This document shows, in pieces, positions 23,409 to 32,103 of a DNA stretch of 47,640 nucleotides. This DNA is from Curvibacter sp. GTDB lineage: Bacteria; Pseudomonadota; Gammaproteobacteria; Burkholderiales; Burkholderiaceae_C. The stretch's first letter is position 1, and every line of letters begins with the position of its first letter. Under the pieces are notes generated by a model, which saw only the letters and a program-made list of their open reading frames with translations, did not search any database and was not told the origin of the DNA. Where the stretch lies: the NCBI GenBank assembly GCA_019233055.1, contig JAFAMV010000082.1, positions 1 to 47,640 of the forward strand. Direction: 5' to 3'. The position numbers were made by a program, and so were the translations under genes.

Positions 23409-24611
23409 TCATTGTCGGTCGACCGCGGCGGATGGCCCGGGGTGCAAGGCCCGCACCACCCCGAAGATCAGGGGCAGCGTCAGCAACACGAAGCCCGCCA
23501 CGCATTGCATGGCGCGGTCCACGCCCAGGTGATCCCCCAGCCAGCCGAACAGGGTCGGCGCCAACGCGCCCGAGCCGATGGTGCCGGTGTAGAACAGGGC
23601 AAAGGCATGGTCGCGCCGCTCGGCAGGCACCAGATCGGGCACACAGCCATAGAGCACCGACGAGGTGCCATTGAGCATCAGACCCAGCAGCGGCAAAGCG
23701 CACAGCGACAGTTGCAAAGGCAGGGTCAGCACCAGCAGGATGCACAGCGCGGTGCAGCCTTCGGTCAGCCAGACGGTCTTCAACAGGCCCAGGTGCCGCC
23801 CGAGCCAGGCGCAGGCCAGTTTGCCCAGGGCCCCGCCCACGAACAGCAGGGTCAGCGCCAGGCCGATGCCGGCACTGCCGGCGCCCTTGGCCCGCAGCAC
23901 AAAGGGCAGGAAGGTCAGGAAACCCATGCGGGTGCCGCTGTCCACCACCCCGGTGGCCCACAGGGCGGCAAAGCCGCGCCCCAGGGCCTGCGGGGTCAGC
24001 GCCCGCCCGCGCCCGGCGACCGGCGACTCCTGAGGGAGGGCGGCGGGCTGCGGGGGCAGCAGCCTGGCCAGCAGGAGGGCGGCCAGCAGGCCCAGCCCCG
24101 CGAGCAGCAGGGCGCTATGCTGCCAGCTCAGGGAGATGAGCAGCAGGCCCACCAGGGCCGGCAGCGCCATCTTGCCCAGGTCACCCGCGAAGTTGTAGGT
24201 GGCCAGCGCGCTGCGGGCCTGCGCCTTGTCGTGGCCATGGGCGTCGGCCACCAGGGCCGAGGCCAGCGGGTGCTGGGTGCTGGCGCCCAGTCCCCCCAGC
24301 AGCAGGGCCAGACAGACCCCGGCCAGGGCGCCACTGAGCCCCGCCAGGGCATAGGCCAGGGCCGCCAGCACCGTGCCGGCCAGCAGCAGCCGGCGACGCC
24401 CGAAACGCGCCGCCAGCCGCGTGGCCGGCACCTGGAAGCCGGCCATGCAGCCCGCATACAGGCCGCGCAGCGCGCCGGTGAAGGCCAGGCTCAGGCCGAA
24501 CTGGGCCTGCCAGAGCGGCAACAGCACATAGATCACATCGGTCATGCCGTCGTGCACCGCGTGTGCGGTGCCTGCAGCCAGCAGGCTGCGCCGTGGAGAC
24601 GTGGCGTTCAT
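23409..24611 (-). CDS. MFS transporter
   Basis: A 400-residue, 12-helix major facilitator. Helix 1 reads HAVHDGMTDVIYVLLPLWQA; the inter-helix loop is ATRLAARFGRRRLLLAGTVL. The overall pattern is closer to the fosmidomycin-resistance/oxalate-like group than to AAHS, but the substrate is not predictable. ATG 24611 (MNATSPRRSLL) was chosen; the extension to 24650 is Arg-rich and unlikely. It precedes the Bug protein on the same strand. Confidence 0.82.
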   Translation of the reverse strand: MNATSPRRSLLAAGTAHAVHDGMTDVIYVLLPLWQAQFGLSLAFTGALRGLYAGCMAGFQVPATRLAARFGRRRLLLAGTVLAALAYALAGLSGALAGVCLALLLGGLGASTQHPLASALVADAHGHDKAQARSALATYNFAGDLGKMALPALVGLLLISLSWQHSALLLAGLGLLAALLLARLLPPQPAALPQESPVAGRGRALTPQALGRGFAALWATGVVDSGTRMGFLTFLPFVLRAKGAGSAGIGLALTLLFVGGALGKLACAWLGRHLGLLKTVWLTEGCTALCILLVLTLPLQLSLCALPLLGLMLNGTSSVLYGCVPDLVPAERRDHAFALFYTGTIGSGALAPTLFGWLGDHLGVDRAMQCVAGFVLLTLPLIFGVVRALHPGPSAAVDRQ

Positions 24612-24709
24612 GCGCGGGCTCCGGTGCCGGCGGACGGGGCGGCTTCCCACACGGAGGGGGACAGGTTCGGACAGGACATCGACCGATCATGGCGCAAAAA
24701 CCATCGCCC

Positions 24710-24736
24710 CCCGGACAGGCCGGCGCCATGTCCGGG
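24710..24736. promoter_or_regulatory. Inverted repeat in the region upstream of hoxF
   Basis: Perfect 8-bp arms CCCGGACA (24710-24717) and TGTCCGGG (24729-24736) around an 11-base spacer, within the 257-base gap between the divergent MFS gene and hoxF. It could be a regulator site. I found no convincing sigma54 -24/-12 element in this gap. Confidence 0.35.
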
Positions 24737-24868
24737 CCGGCGCAGGGACAAACCCTGGTCAACCGTGCCTTTCCTGCCCCGGACCCGATCTTGTCAACAC
24801 AGCCGATGGCTGCCTCTGGTACAACCGCCAGGGTCAACGCCCCTTGCCGATCCGTCGGCCGATTGAAC

Positions 24869-26659
24869 ATGCCCCCAGCGGACACCCTCCTGCAGGCCCT
24901 GCTCGACCGACACCGGCGGGCCCCCGATCGGCTGGTGCAGATCCTGCGCGAATGGCAGGCGCAGGCGCACTGGCTGCCGCGCGCCGATCTCGCCACCATC
25001 GCAGCGGCGCTGCGCCTGCCCCTGGCCCATGTGGAGGGGGTGGCCGGCTTCTACCGTTTCCTGCACACCCGACCGGTCGGCCGATATCGGGTGCTGTTCA
25101 GCGACAACATCACCGACCGGCTGCAAGGCAGCGAGGCCCTGATGCACGAGCTGTGCCGGCGCCTGCGGGTGACCCCGGGCCAGGTCCGCGCCGACGGCCG
25201 GGTCAGCGTAGACACCACCTCGTGCACCGGGCTGGGCGACCAGGGTCCGGCGGTGCTGGTCAACCACCACCAGGTGCTGACCCGGCTCGGACCCGACCGC
25301 ATCGCCGAACTGGCCGGGCTGATCGAAGACCAGGTGCCGGCCGCCCGATGGCCGGCCGAATGGTCGCAGGTCGAAGAGCAGGTGCGGCGCGCCGATGTGA
25401 AGCTGGGGCCCCAGCCCGAGCCGGGCCGCAGCCTCCAGGCCGCCCTCGCCCGGGGCCCGCTGGGCACCCTGGAAGAGATCCGTCGCTCACGCCTGCGCGG
25501 GCGCGGCGGTGCGGGCTTCGCCACCGCCACCAAATGGGAACTGTGCCGCCACGCGCACGGCGCGCAGCACTACGTGGTCTGCAATGCCGACGAGGGTGAG
25601 CCGGGCACCTTCAAGGACCGGGTGCTGCTCAGCCGCTGCGCCGACACGGTGTTCGAAGGCATGACCATCGCCGCCCTGGTGGTGGGCGCACGCCAGGGCC
25701 TGGTCTACCTGCGCGGCGAATACCGCTTCCTGCTCGAGGCGCTGCAGGCGGTGCTCGAGCGCCGCCGTGCCGCCGGCCTGCTCGGCCGCGGCATCCTGGG
25801 ACAGGCCGGCTTCGACTTCGACATCGAGATCCACCTCGGTGCCGGCGCCTACGTCTGCGGCGAAGAGTCGGCCCTGCTCGAGTCGCTGGAAGGCCGGCGC
25901 GGCACGCCCCGCATCCGGCCGCCGTTTCCGGTCGAACAGGGCTACCTCGGCCAACCCACCACGGTCAACAACGTCGAGACCTTCTGCGCCGCCACCCACA
26001 TCGCCTGGCGCGGCGGCGACTGGTGGGCCGCCATTGGCACACCGCAGTCCACCGGCACCAAGGTCCACTCCGTCTCGGGCGACTGCGAGCGCCCCGGTGT
26101 CTACGAATACCCTTTCGGCACCCGCATCGGCCGCATCCTCGAAGACTGCGGCGCGCGCGACACCCAGGCCGTCCAGGTCGGCGGCCCCTCGGGCCTGTGC
26201 CTGAGCGCCCTCGAGTTCGACCGCCGCATCGGCTTCGAGGACGTGCCCACCGCCGGTGCCTTCATGGTCTTCGACCGCAGCCGCGACATGTTCGAGGTGG
26301 CGCGCAACTTCGCCCGATTCTTCGCCCATGAGAGTTGCGGCTTCTGCACGCCCTGCCGTGTCGGCACCGCGCTGGTGCTGCGCCGACTGGACAAGCTGCG
26401 CGCCGGCTGGGGCTCCAGCGAGGACGTGCAGGTGCTGACCGAGCTGGAGCACCTGTTGCAGGGCACCACCCACTGCGGGCTGGGCGCGGCCGCCTGCAAC
26501 CCGCTGCGCGACACCCTGCTCAAGTTCCGCCCGGCCTATGAGCAGCACCTGCAGTCGCTGCATTTCGTGCCCGGCTTCGACCTGGATGCCGAACTCTCGC
26601 AGGCCCGTCGGGCCACCGGCCGCGACGACGACCAGGCCCATCTGGAGACCCTGCCATGA
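24869..26659 (+). CDS. hoxF: NAD-reducing hydrogenase diaphorase subunit HoxF
   Basis: A 596-residue FMN/Fe-S subunit of the soluble [NiFe] hydrogenase that passes electrons between NAD(H) and the HoxU clusters. The N-terminal ~170 residues are a NuoE-like module whose [2Fe-2S] motif is incomplete (TSCTGLGDQGPA), as in the Cupriavidus protein from memory. The NuoF-like part has RGRGGAGFATATKW (NADH), CNADEGEPGTFKDRVLL, GAGAYVCGEESALLESLEG (FMN) and the [4Fe-4S] motif SCGFCTPCRVG with THCGLG. ATG 24869 gives the expected length (~600); longer in-frame starts are Arg/Pro-rich. It is the first gene of hoxFUYHW and overlaps hoxU by four bases. Confidence 0.95.
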   Translation: MPPADTLLQALLDRHRRAPDRLVQILREWQAQAHWLPRADLATIAAALRLPLAHVEGVAGFYRFLHTRPVGRYRVLFSDNITDRLQGSEALMHELCRRLRVTPGQVRADGRVSVDTTSCTGLGDQGPAVLVNHHQVLTRLGPDRIAELAGLIEDQVPAARWPAEWSQVEEQVRRADVKLGPQPEPGRSLQAALARGPLGTLEEIRRSRLRGRGGAGFATATKWELCRHAHGAQHYVVCNADEGEPGTFKDRVLLSRCADTVFEGMTIAALVVGARQGLVYLRGEYRFLLEALQAVLERRRAAGLLGRGILGQAGFDFDIEIHLGAGAYVCGEESALLESLEGRRGTPRIRPPFPVEQGYLGQPTTVNNVETFCAATHIAWRGGDWWAAIGTPQSTGTKVHSVSGDCERPGVYEYPFGTRIGRILEDCGARDTQAVQVGGPSGLCLSALEFDRRIGFEDVPTAGAFMVFDRSRDMFEVARNFARFFAHESCGFCTPCRVGTALVLRRLDKLRAGWGSSEDVQVLTELEHLLQGTTHCGLGAAACNPLRDTLLKFRPAYEQHLQSLHFVPGFDLDAELSQARRATGRDDDQAHLETLP

Positions 26660-27402
26660 GCCCGCCGGACCGCATCGATCCGCTCACGCCGGGGCGCTTC
26701 CGGCTCGATGGCCAGGACGTCGAGTTCGGTCCTGGCGAATCGATCCTGCAGGCGGCGCTGCGCGCCGGCCATGTCCTGCCCCACCTGTGCTGGCACCCCG
26801 AACTCGGGGCCGCCGGGTCCTGCCGGGTCTGCAGCGTGCTGGTCAACGGCCGCAGCGGCGCCGCCTGCACCGTGCCGGCCAGCGCCGGCCTCGAGGTTCG
26901 CAGCGACACCCCCGAACTGCAGCAGCAGCGCCAGCGCCTGCTGCAGATGCTGTTTGTCGAGGGCAACCACTTCTGCCCGGCCTGCGAGAAGAGCGGCGAC
27001 TGCCGCCTGCAGGCCAGCGCCTATGCCGCCGGCATGGAAGGGCCGCATTTCGAGGAGTTCTATCTGCAACGCCCGGTGGATGCCAGCCACCCCGAGGTAT
27101 GGCTCGACCTGAACCGCTGCATCCTCTGCGGCCTGTGCGTGCGGGCCAGCGAACAGCTCGACCACAAGAGCGTCTTTGCCATCGGCGGCCACGGGCTGGC
27201 CGCGCGGCTGCTGGTCGACAGCCCCGACGGCCGCCTGGCCGGCAGCGCCATCGCCGCCGGCGACCAGGCACTTGCGGTCTGCCCCACCGGCGCCCTGCTG
27301 CACAAGCGCGTGGGCTTTCGCACGCCCATCGGCCGACGGCGCTACGACCTCGAAGGCCTGGACGGCGCAAGCCCGCCCCAGCCCCCGGAGGCCACCCCAT
27401 GA
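26656..27402 (+). CDS. hoxU: NAD-reducing hydrogenase diaphorase subunit HoxU
   Basis: A 248-residue ferredoxin-like subunit relating to the N-terminal part of NuoG. A [2Fe-2S] domain (CWHPELGAAGSCRVCSVLVN and ACT) is followed by a His/Cys [4Fe-4S] motif (NHFCPACEKSGDC) and a second cluster (NRCILCGLCVRAS with VCPTGA). It wires the hydrogenase module to HoxF. ATGA overlaps both ends (hoxF and hoxY), so stoichiometric translation is likely. The C-terminal tail is Pro-rich. Confidence 0.95.
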   Translation: MSPPDRIDPLTPGRFRLDGQDVEFGPGESILQAALRAGHVLPHLCWHPELGAAGSCRVCSVLVNGRSGAACTVPASAGLEVRSDTPELQQQRQRLLQMLFVEGNHFCPACEKSGDCRLQASAYAAGMEGPHFEEFYLQRPVDASHPEVWLDLNRCILCGLCVRASEQLDHKSVFAIGGHGLAARLLVDSPDGRLAGSAIAAGDQALAVCPTGALLHKRVGFRTPIGRRRYDLEGLDGASPPQPPEATP

Positions 27403-27947
27403 ACAGCCGCCGAAAGCTCAGGCTGGCCACCGTCTCGCTGGGTGGCTGCTTCGGCTGCCACATGTCCCTGCTCGACATCGACGAACGCCTGCTCGCCCTG
27501 CTCGATCGCGTCGAATTCGACCGCTCGCCGCTGACCGACCTCAAGACCCTGGGCCCTTGCGACATCGGCCTGGTCGAAGGCGGGCTCTGCAACGCAGAGA
27601 ACGTGCAACTGCTGCGGGAATTCCGCGCCCGCTGCAAGGTGCTGGTGGCGCTGGGCGCCTGTGCCATCAACGGCGGTCTGCCGGCCCAGCGCAACGCGCT
27701 CGACGTGGGCGAGTTGCTGGACGCGGTCTACTGCCGTCAGAGCGGTCTGGACGCAGGCAGCCGGGTCCCCGACGACCCCGAGCTGCCCCTGCCGCTGAAC
27801 CGGGTCCACCCGCTGCACGAGGTGGTGCATGTGGACCATTTCCTGCCGGGCTGCCCGCCCTCGGCCGAGGCCATCTGGCGTTTCCTGAACGCCCTGCTCG
27901 ACGGCCGGACCCCGACCCCGGGCCCCGGCCAGATCCACTACGACTGA
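27399..27947 (+). CDS. hoxY: NAD-reducing hydrogenase small subunit HoxY
   Basis: A 182-residue small subunit of the bidirectional/soluble [NiFe] hydrogenase. Ligands of the proximal [4Fe-4S] cluster are visible in GGCFGCHMSLLDID, GACAINGG and FLPGCPPSAEAIW. It lacks a Tat signal, fitting a cytoplasmic enzyme. The start overlaps the hoxU stop; hoxH follows after 19 bases. Confidence 0.95.
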   Translation: MNSRRKLRLATVSLGGCFGCHMSLLDIDERLLALLDRVEFDRSPLTDLKTLGPCDIGLVEGGLCNAENVQLLREFRARCKVLVALGACAINGGLPAQRNALDVGELLDAVYCRQSGLDAGSRVPDDPELPLPLNRVHPLHEVVHVDHFLPGCPPSAEAIWRFLNALLDGRTPTPGPGQIHYD

Positions 27948-27966
27948 GCGACCAGGAGGATTTGCC

Positions 27967-29481
27967 ATGGCCAGCGATCTCGAGACCGCCGCCCACCCGC
28001 AGGGTCTGCGCCGCGTCGCCATCGACCCGGTGTCGCGCGTGGAGGGCCATGGCAAGGTGACCCTGCTGCTCGACGAGCAGGGCGTGGTGCAGCAGGCGCG
28101 CCTGCACATCGTCGAGTTCCGCGGTTTCGAGAAATTCATTGAAGGGCGGCCCTACTGGGAGGTGCCGGTGCTGGTGCAGCGCCTGTGCGGGATCTGCCCG
28201 GTGTCCCACCAACTGGCCGCCGCCAAGGCCTTCGACCGGGTGCTGGGCGCGGTGCCGGTCAGCCCCAGCGCTGAAGCCGTGCGCCGGCTCATGCACTATG
28301 GGCAGATCCTGCAGTCGCATGCGCTGCACTTCTACCACCTGTCCTCGCCGGATCTGCTGTTCGGCTTCGACGCCGATCCCGCCGGACGCAACATTGTCGG
28401 CGTCGCCGCCAGCCACCCCGAACTGGCGCGCCAGGGCATCGAATTGCGACGATTCGGCCAGGAGGTGATCCGCATCACCTCGGGCAAGCGCATCCATGGC
28501 ACCGGCGCCGTGCCCGGCGGGGTCAACAAGTTGCTGAGCCCTGGCGAGCGCGACAGCCTGCGCGCGCAACTGCCACCGATGCTGGACTGGGCCCAGGCCT
28601 CGGTGGAACTGGCCCAGACCCTGCATGAGCGCAACCGCGCGCTCTACGAGGGCTTCGCCCGCTTCCCTTCCAAGCTGATGTCGCTGGTGCGCCCTGACGG
28701 CGCGCTCGACCTCTATCACGGCGGCCTGCGGGTGCGCGACGAACGGGGACACATCCTGTGCGACGCGGTGGACGATCAGGACTACCTGGAACTCATCGCC
28801 GAAGAGGTTCGCCCCTGGAGCTACATGAAGTTCCCCTACCTGCGAAGCCTGGGCCCCGGGCCGGGTTGGTACCGGGTCGGCCCGCTGGCCCGCGTGCAGA
28901 ACTGCGACTTCATCCCCAGCCCGCGCGCCGAGGCGGCGCGCCAGGCCTTCCTGGCCTGGGGTGGCGGCGCGCCGGTGCAATCGTCGCTGGCCTACCACTG
29001 GGCCCGCATGATCGAGCTGCTGCATGCGGTGGAGGTGATCGCCGAACTGCTGGCCGACCCGGCCCTGCTGGATGGCGAGCTGCTGACCCAGGGCCGGCGC
29101 CAGCGCCGGGGTGTGGGCATGATCGAGGCGCCACGCGGCACCCTGATCCACGACTACGAGGTGGGCGACGACGATCTGGTGCAGCGCTGCAACCTCATCG
29201 TCTCGACGACCCACAACAACCAGGCCATGAACGAGGCGGTGCGCGCGGTGGCACGCGAACAACTCAGCGGCCACGAGATCACCGAGGGCCTGCTCAACCA
29301 GATCGAGGTCGCGATCCGGGCCTACGACCCCTGCCTGTCCTGCGCCACCCATGCCCTGGGCCAGATGCCGCTGGACCTGTGCCTGCTCGGTCCGGACGGC
29401 CGGGTGCTGGACCGGGTTCAGAAATCCAGCAGCGGCGAGTTGAGCCGCTCCGTCACGGGCCCGCCGGGGCTGGGCGCATGA
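27967..29481 (+). CDS. hoxH: NAD-reducing hydrogenase large subunit HoxH
   Basis: The 504-residue catalytic subunit holding the NiFe(CN)2CO centre. Ni ligands are C74 and C77 (RLCGICPVSH) and C456 and C459 (DPCLSCATH). Processing is expected after H462, removing a 42-residue C-terminal extension, which seems longer than usual. The ATG has a strong AGGAGG site 7 bases upstream. The overlapping protease gene (ATGA) probably performs the cleavage. Hydrogenase HypABCDEF assembly genes are not in the window and must lie elsewhere. Confidence 0.96.
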   Translation: MASDLETAAHPQGLRRVAIDPVSRVEGHGKVTLLLDEQGVVQQARLHIVEFRGFEKFIEGRPYWEVPVLVQRLCGICPVSHQLAAAKAFDRVLGAVPVSPSAEAVRRLMHYGQILQSHALHFYHLSSPDLLFGFDADPAGRNIVGVAASHPELARQGIELRRFGQEVIRITSGKRIHGTGAVPGGVNKLLSPGERDSLRAQLPPMLDWAQASVELAQTLHERNRALYEGFARFPSKLMSLVRPDGALDLYHGGLRVRDERGHILCDAVDDQDYLELIAEEVRPWSYMKFPYLRSLGPGPGWYRVGPLARVQNCDFIPSPRAEAARQAFLAWGGGAPVQSSLAYHWARMIELLHAVEVIAELLADPALLDGELLTQGRRQRRGVGMIEAPRGTLIHDYEVGDDDLVQRCNLIVSTTHNNQAMNEAVRAVAREQLSGHEITEGLLNQIEVAIRAYDPCLSCATHALGQMPLDLCLLGPDGRVLDRVQKSSSGELSRSVTGPPGLGA

Positions 29482-30047
29482 GCGCCGCGCGCCGCCCGCC
29501 CCTGCTGGTGCTGGGCTGGGGCAATCCGAGCCGGGGTGACGATGCGCTGGGGCCGCTCTTCCTGGAGCGCCTGGGTGCCGGCCTGAGCACGGCGCAGAGG
29601 CCCCAGGTGGAGTGCCTCGAAGACTTCCAGCTGCAGATCGAGCACGCGCTGGACCTGCGCGGCCGCCGGCAATTGCTGTTCGTCGACGCCAGCCTGGACA
29701 GCGCGCCGCCGTTCACGGTGCGCCCGGTCCTGGCGCAGCGCGACCGCAGCATCAGCAGCCACGCGCTGAGCCCCGAGGCCCTGCTGCAGGTGTATGAGGA
29801 CCTGGAGGGCTGCCCCGCCCCGGAAGCCCTCCTGCTGGCGATCCGGGGCCAGGAATTCGGTCTGGGCCAGCCGCTGGGCGCGGCGGCCGAAAGCCATCTT
29901 CAGGCGGCTCTGGCCTGGGCCCGCGGGTGGTTGACGCAACTCGACCTGGACGGCCCGCGCGCGCTCACAGGGCCATCGAAGGCCGCTGGGCCATGGCCTG
30001 ACGCCAACGCAGCAGATGCGGCTGCGCCTCGTCCGGCCGGACCTTGA
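29478..30047 (+). CDS. hoxW: Hydrogenase maturation endopeptidase HoxW
   Basis: A 189-residue member of the HycI/HoxW nickel-dependent protease family that trims the HoxH C terminus after nickel insertion. The N terminus LVLGWGNPSRGDDALGPLFL carries the GNxxRGDD Asp ligand (D21/D22); LLFVDASLDSAPPF has the second Asp and SSHALSPEALLQVY the conserved His. The start overlaps the hoxH stop. The last ~25 residues are low-complexity and run 83 bases into the opposing GST gene, so the true conserved part ends near residue 160. Confidence 0.88.
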   Translation: MSAARRPPLLVLGWGNPSRGDDALGPLFLERLGAGLSTAQRPQVECLEDFQLQIEHALDLRGRRQLLFVDASLDSAPPFTVRPVLAQRDRSISSHALSPEALLQVYEDLEGCPAPEALLLAIRGQEFGLGQPLGAAAESHLQAALAWARGWLTQLDLDGPRALTGPSKAAGPWPDANAADAAAPRPAGP

Positions 30048-30600
30048 CCGCCCGGGCGAAATCCACCGCCACCACCGCCGTGATGTCGGCCAGGCTGAAG
30101 CGCCCGGTGGCGATGAAATCACGCCCCGCCAGATGCCGGTCCAGATCGACCATGAATTGGCGCACCCGCGCCACCCCACGTTCGGCCAGCGCCGGGATCT
30201 GGGCATAGTCCACCGGCCCCGGCAGGGCCCGGTTGGCCATGGCCGGCGAGCCGTTGCGCAGGGCCTCGGCGATCGCCATCAGGCCCTCGAACTCGACGCG
30301 CCAGTTCCAGCTCGCCACCTCGGCCTTCTCGGCCGGCGTGACGCCCATCAGCGGCGGCTCGGGGTAGCGTGCCTCGAGGTAGGCGGCGATGGCCGCGTTG
30401 TCGGCCAGCACCAGGCCTTCGTCGGTCTGCAGGGCCGGCACGGTGCATTGCGGGTTGATGGCCCGGAAGGCCTCGCCGAGCTGCTCGCCCTGGCGCAGGT
30501 CGATCGGCACCGTGGCATGGTCCAGGCCCTTCTCGGCCAGCAGGATGCGGGCACGCCGCGGACTGGGCGCGGTGGCGCAATCGTAGAGGGTGAGACTCAT
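29965..30600 (-). CDS. Glutathione S-transferase
   Basis: A 211-residue soluble GST: thioredoxin-like N-terminal domain (LTLYDCATAPSPRRARILLA, then CTVPALQTDEGLVLADNAAI with the cis-Pro and glutathione-binding E/D-N segment) and an all-helical C-terminal domain with FSLADITAVVAVDFA. The class is not clear. It lies 20 bases downstream of yghU on the same strand and probably shares the marR-yghU-gst transcript. Its 3' end overlaps hoxW tail-to-tail. Confidence 0.88.
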   Translation of the reverse strand: MSLTLYDCATAPSPRRARILLAEKGLDHATVPIDLRQGEQLGEAFRAINPQCTVPALQTDEGLVLADNAAIAAYLEARYPEPPLMGVTPAEKAEVASWNWRVEFEGLMAIAEALRNGSPAMANRALPGPVDYAQIPALAERGVARVRQFMVDLDRHLAGRDFIATGRFSLADITAVVAVDFARAVKVRPDEAQPHLLRWRQAMAQRPSMAL

Positions 30601-30620
30601 GGGCGGGGGCTCCTGTCGGC

Positions 30621-31496
30621 TCAGGCGGCGGGCGTGAGTTTGTCCTGGGTGCGGGTGTCGAAGTCGCTGGCCTCATGGCGCTCGCGCAACTGGCTGGCCA
30701 GGGGGCCGGTGGCCCGGTTGACCATGCGGCCGCGCTGCACCGCCGGGCGCCGCGCGATCTCGTCGGCCCAGCGGATGACCTCGGTGTATTCCTGCACCTG
30801 CAGGAATACACCGGCCTCGTAGAGCAGGCCCTTGACCAGGGCGCCGTACCAGGGCCAGGTCGCGATGTCGGCGATGGTGTAGTCATCGCCGGCCAGGTAG
30901 CGGTGCTCGGCCAGATGGCGGTTGAGCACGTCGAGCTGGCGCTTCACCTCCATCGCGTAGCGGTCGATGGCGTATTCGATCTTGGTCGGCGCATAGGCAT
31001 AGAAATGGCCGAAACCGCCGCCGAGGAAGGGCGCACTGCCCATCTGCCAGAACAGCCAGGACAGGCATTCGGCGCGCTGGGCGGCCTCGGTGGGCAGGAA
31101 GGCACCGAACTTCTCGGCCAGGTAGATCAGGATCGCCCCCGACTCGAACACCCGCTGCGGCTGTGGGCCGCTGTGGTCCATCAGCGCCGGGATCTTGGAG
31201 TTCGGATTCACCTCGACAAAGCCGCTGCCGAACTGCGCGCCCTCATTGATCGGCACCAGCCAGGCATCGTATTCGGCCCCGGCATGGCCCAGCGCCAGCA
31301 GTTCCTCGAGCATGACGGTGACCTTGACCCCGTTGGGGGTGGCCAGCGAATACAGCTGCAGCGGGTGGCGCCCCACCGGCAGGGGCTTGTCGTGGGTCGC
31401 GCCCGAAACCGGGCGGTTGATGTTGGCAAAGCGCCCGCCGTGGCCGGGCTTCCAGCTCCAGATGGCGGGCGGGGTGTAGGTCGATGCATCCGACAT
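30621..31496 (-). CDS. yghU: Glutathione-dependent disulfide-bond oxidoreductase, YghU type
   Basis: A 291-residue Nu-class GST. The long N-terminal extension YTPPAIWSWKPGHGGRFANI is characteristic of YghU/YfcG proteins, as are LYSLATPNGVKVTVMLEELL, NPNSKIPALMDHSG, RVFESGAILIYLAEKFG and DDYTIADIATWPWYG. The family reduces disulfides and peroxides with glutathione. It follows the MarR gene by 45 bases and precedes another GST, suggesting a xenobiotic or oxidative stress operon. Confidence 0.92.
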   Translation of the reverse strand: MSDASTYTPPAIWSWKPGHGGRFANINRPVSGATHDKPLPVGRHPLQLYSLATPNGVKVTVMLEELLALGHAGAEYDAWLVPINEGAQFGSGFVEVNPNSKIPALMDHSGPQPQRVFESGAILIYLAEKFGAFLPTEAAQRAECLSWLFWQMGSAPFLGGGFGHFYAYAPTKIEYAIDRYAMEVKRQLDVLNRHLAEHRYLAGDDYTIADIATWPWYGALVKGLLYEAGVFLQVQEYTEVIRWADEIARRPAVQRGRMVNRATGPLASQLRERHEASDFDTRTQDKLTPAA

Positions 31497-31541
31497 GCGC
31501 AGAACTCCTTGAGGACAGGGCCGGGCCAGTGTACGGGGCCG

Positions 31542-32018
31542 TCAAAGACCTTGCTGATCGGCCAACAGGCGCTCGAGGTTGTCGTTGACGCGGCCGATCA
31601 GCGCGCGCAACTGGCTCGACTCTTCGTCGCTGAATCCGGCCAGCGCCTCCTGGCCGATCGCCTGCATCACGTCGCGGGCGGCGTGCAGGCGCTGGACGCA
31701 GGAGTCGGTCAGCGTGATGAGGCGGCTGCGCCTGTCGCTCGGATCGGGAATGCGCTGCACCAGCCCATCGCGCTCCATGCGATTGAGCAGTTGCGCCATG
31801 CTGGGCTGCTCCACCTGGGCCAGCCGGGCCAGCTCGGCCTGGGATCGGGGGCGCCCATCCTTGAGCGTGACCAGCACCGGCAGCTGCCCCATGGCAAAGC
31901 CCTGGTCGCGCAAGCGATGGTCGGCAATGCGATGGAAGGTGTGGTGGGTCCGCCCGATCAGCTTCAACGGCGAGTCGGCAAAGGCCGGCGCAAAGGTCGG
32001 CTGGCTGGTTTCGGACAT
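31542..32018 (-). CDS. MarR-family regulator, divergent from the TetX-like monooxygenase
   Basis: A 158-residue MarR repressor with LKLIGRTHHTFHRIADHRLR, GQLPVLVTLKDGRPRSQAEL, recognition helix VEQPSMAQLLNRMERDGLV and wing PDPSDRRSRLITLTDS. It faces the monooxygenase gene across 85 bases holding two related palindromes, and heads the yghU-gst genes. It should sense an antibiotic- or phenol-like ligand and control both directions; this is inferred from layout. Confidence 0.9.
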   Translation of the reverse strand: MSETSQPTFAPAFADSPLKLIGRTHHTFHRIADHRLRDQGFAMGQLPVLVTLKDGRPRSQAELARLAQVEQPSMAQLLNRMERDGLVQRIPDPSDRRSRLITLTDSCVQRLHAARDVMQAIGQEALAGFSDEESSQLRALIGRVNDNLERLLADQQGL

Positions 32019-32059
32019 ACGGAAGACTCGGACAAAGAAAAAATTCTGCTTGCTCTTAC

Positions 32060-32071
32060 ATAGGGCCCTAT
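32060..32071. promoter_or_regulatory. Candidate MarR operator 1, ATAGGGCCCTAT
   Basis: A perfect 12-bp palindrome between the divergent marR and tetX-like genes, lying just upstream of the AT-rich TTAATATAAAT -10-like region. Its centre is 22 bp (two helical turns) from the second palindrome. Confidence 0.6.
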
Positions 32072-32081
32072 ATTAATATAA

Positions 32082-32093
32082 ATAGGCACCTAT
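32082..32093. promoter_or_regulatory. Candidate MarR operator 2, ATAGGCACCTAT
   Basis: Same outer arms (ATAGG/CCTAT) as operator 1 around CA. It lies 11 bases before the monooxygenase ATG and would block initiation or elongation from the upstream promoter when bound. Confidence 0.6.
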
Positions 32094-32103
32094 CCAAGTT
32101 CAC

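Noticed and set aside
24612-24868. A sigma54 (-24/-12) promoter for the hox operon
   Set aside because: Hydrogenase operons are sometimes sigma54-dependent, but no GG-N10-GC pair with flanking consensus could be found; the nearest candidate has the wrong spacing.
29965-30600. The GST as maleylacetoacetate isomerase completing the homogentisate pathway
   Set aside because: It lacks the SSCSWRVR-type zeta-class active-site motif (here TAPSPRRARI) and is far from fahA, next to yghU.
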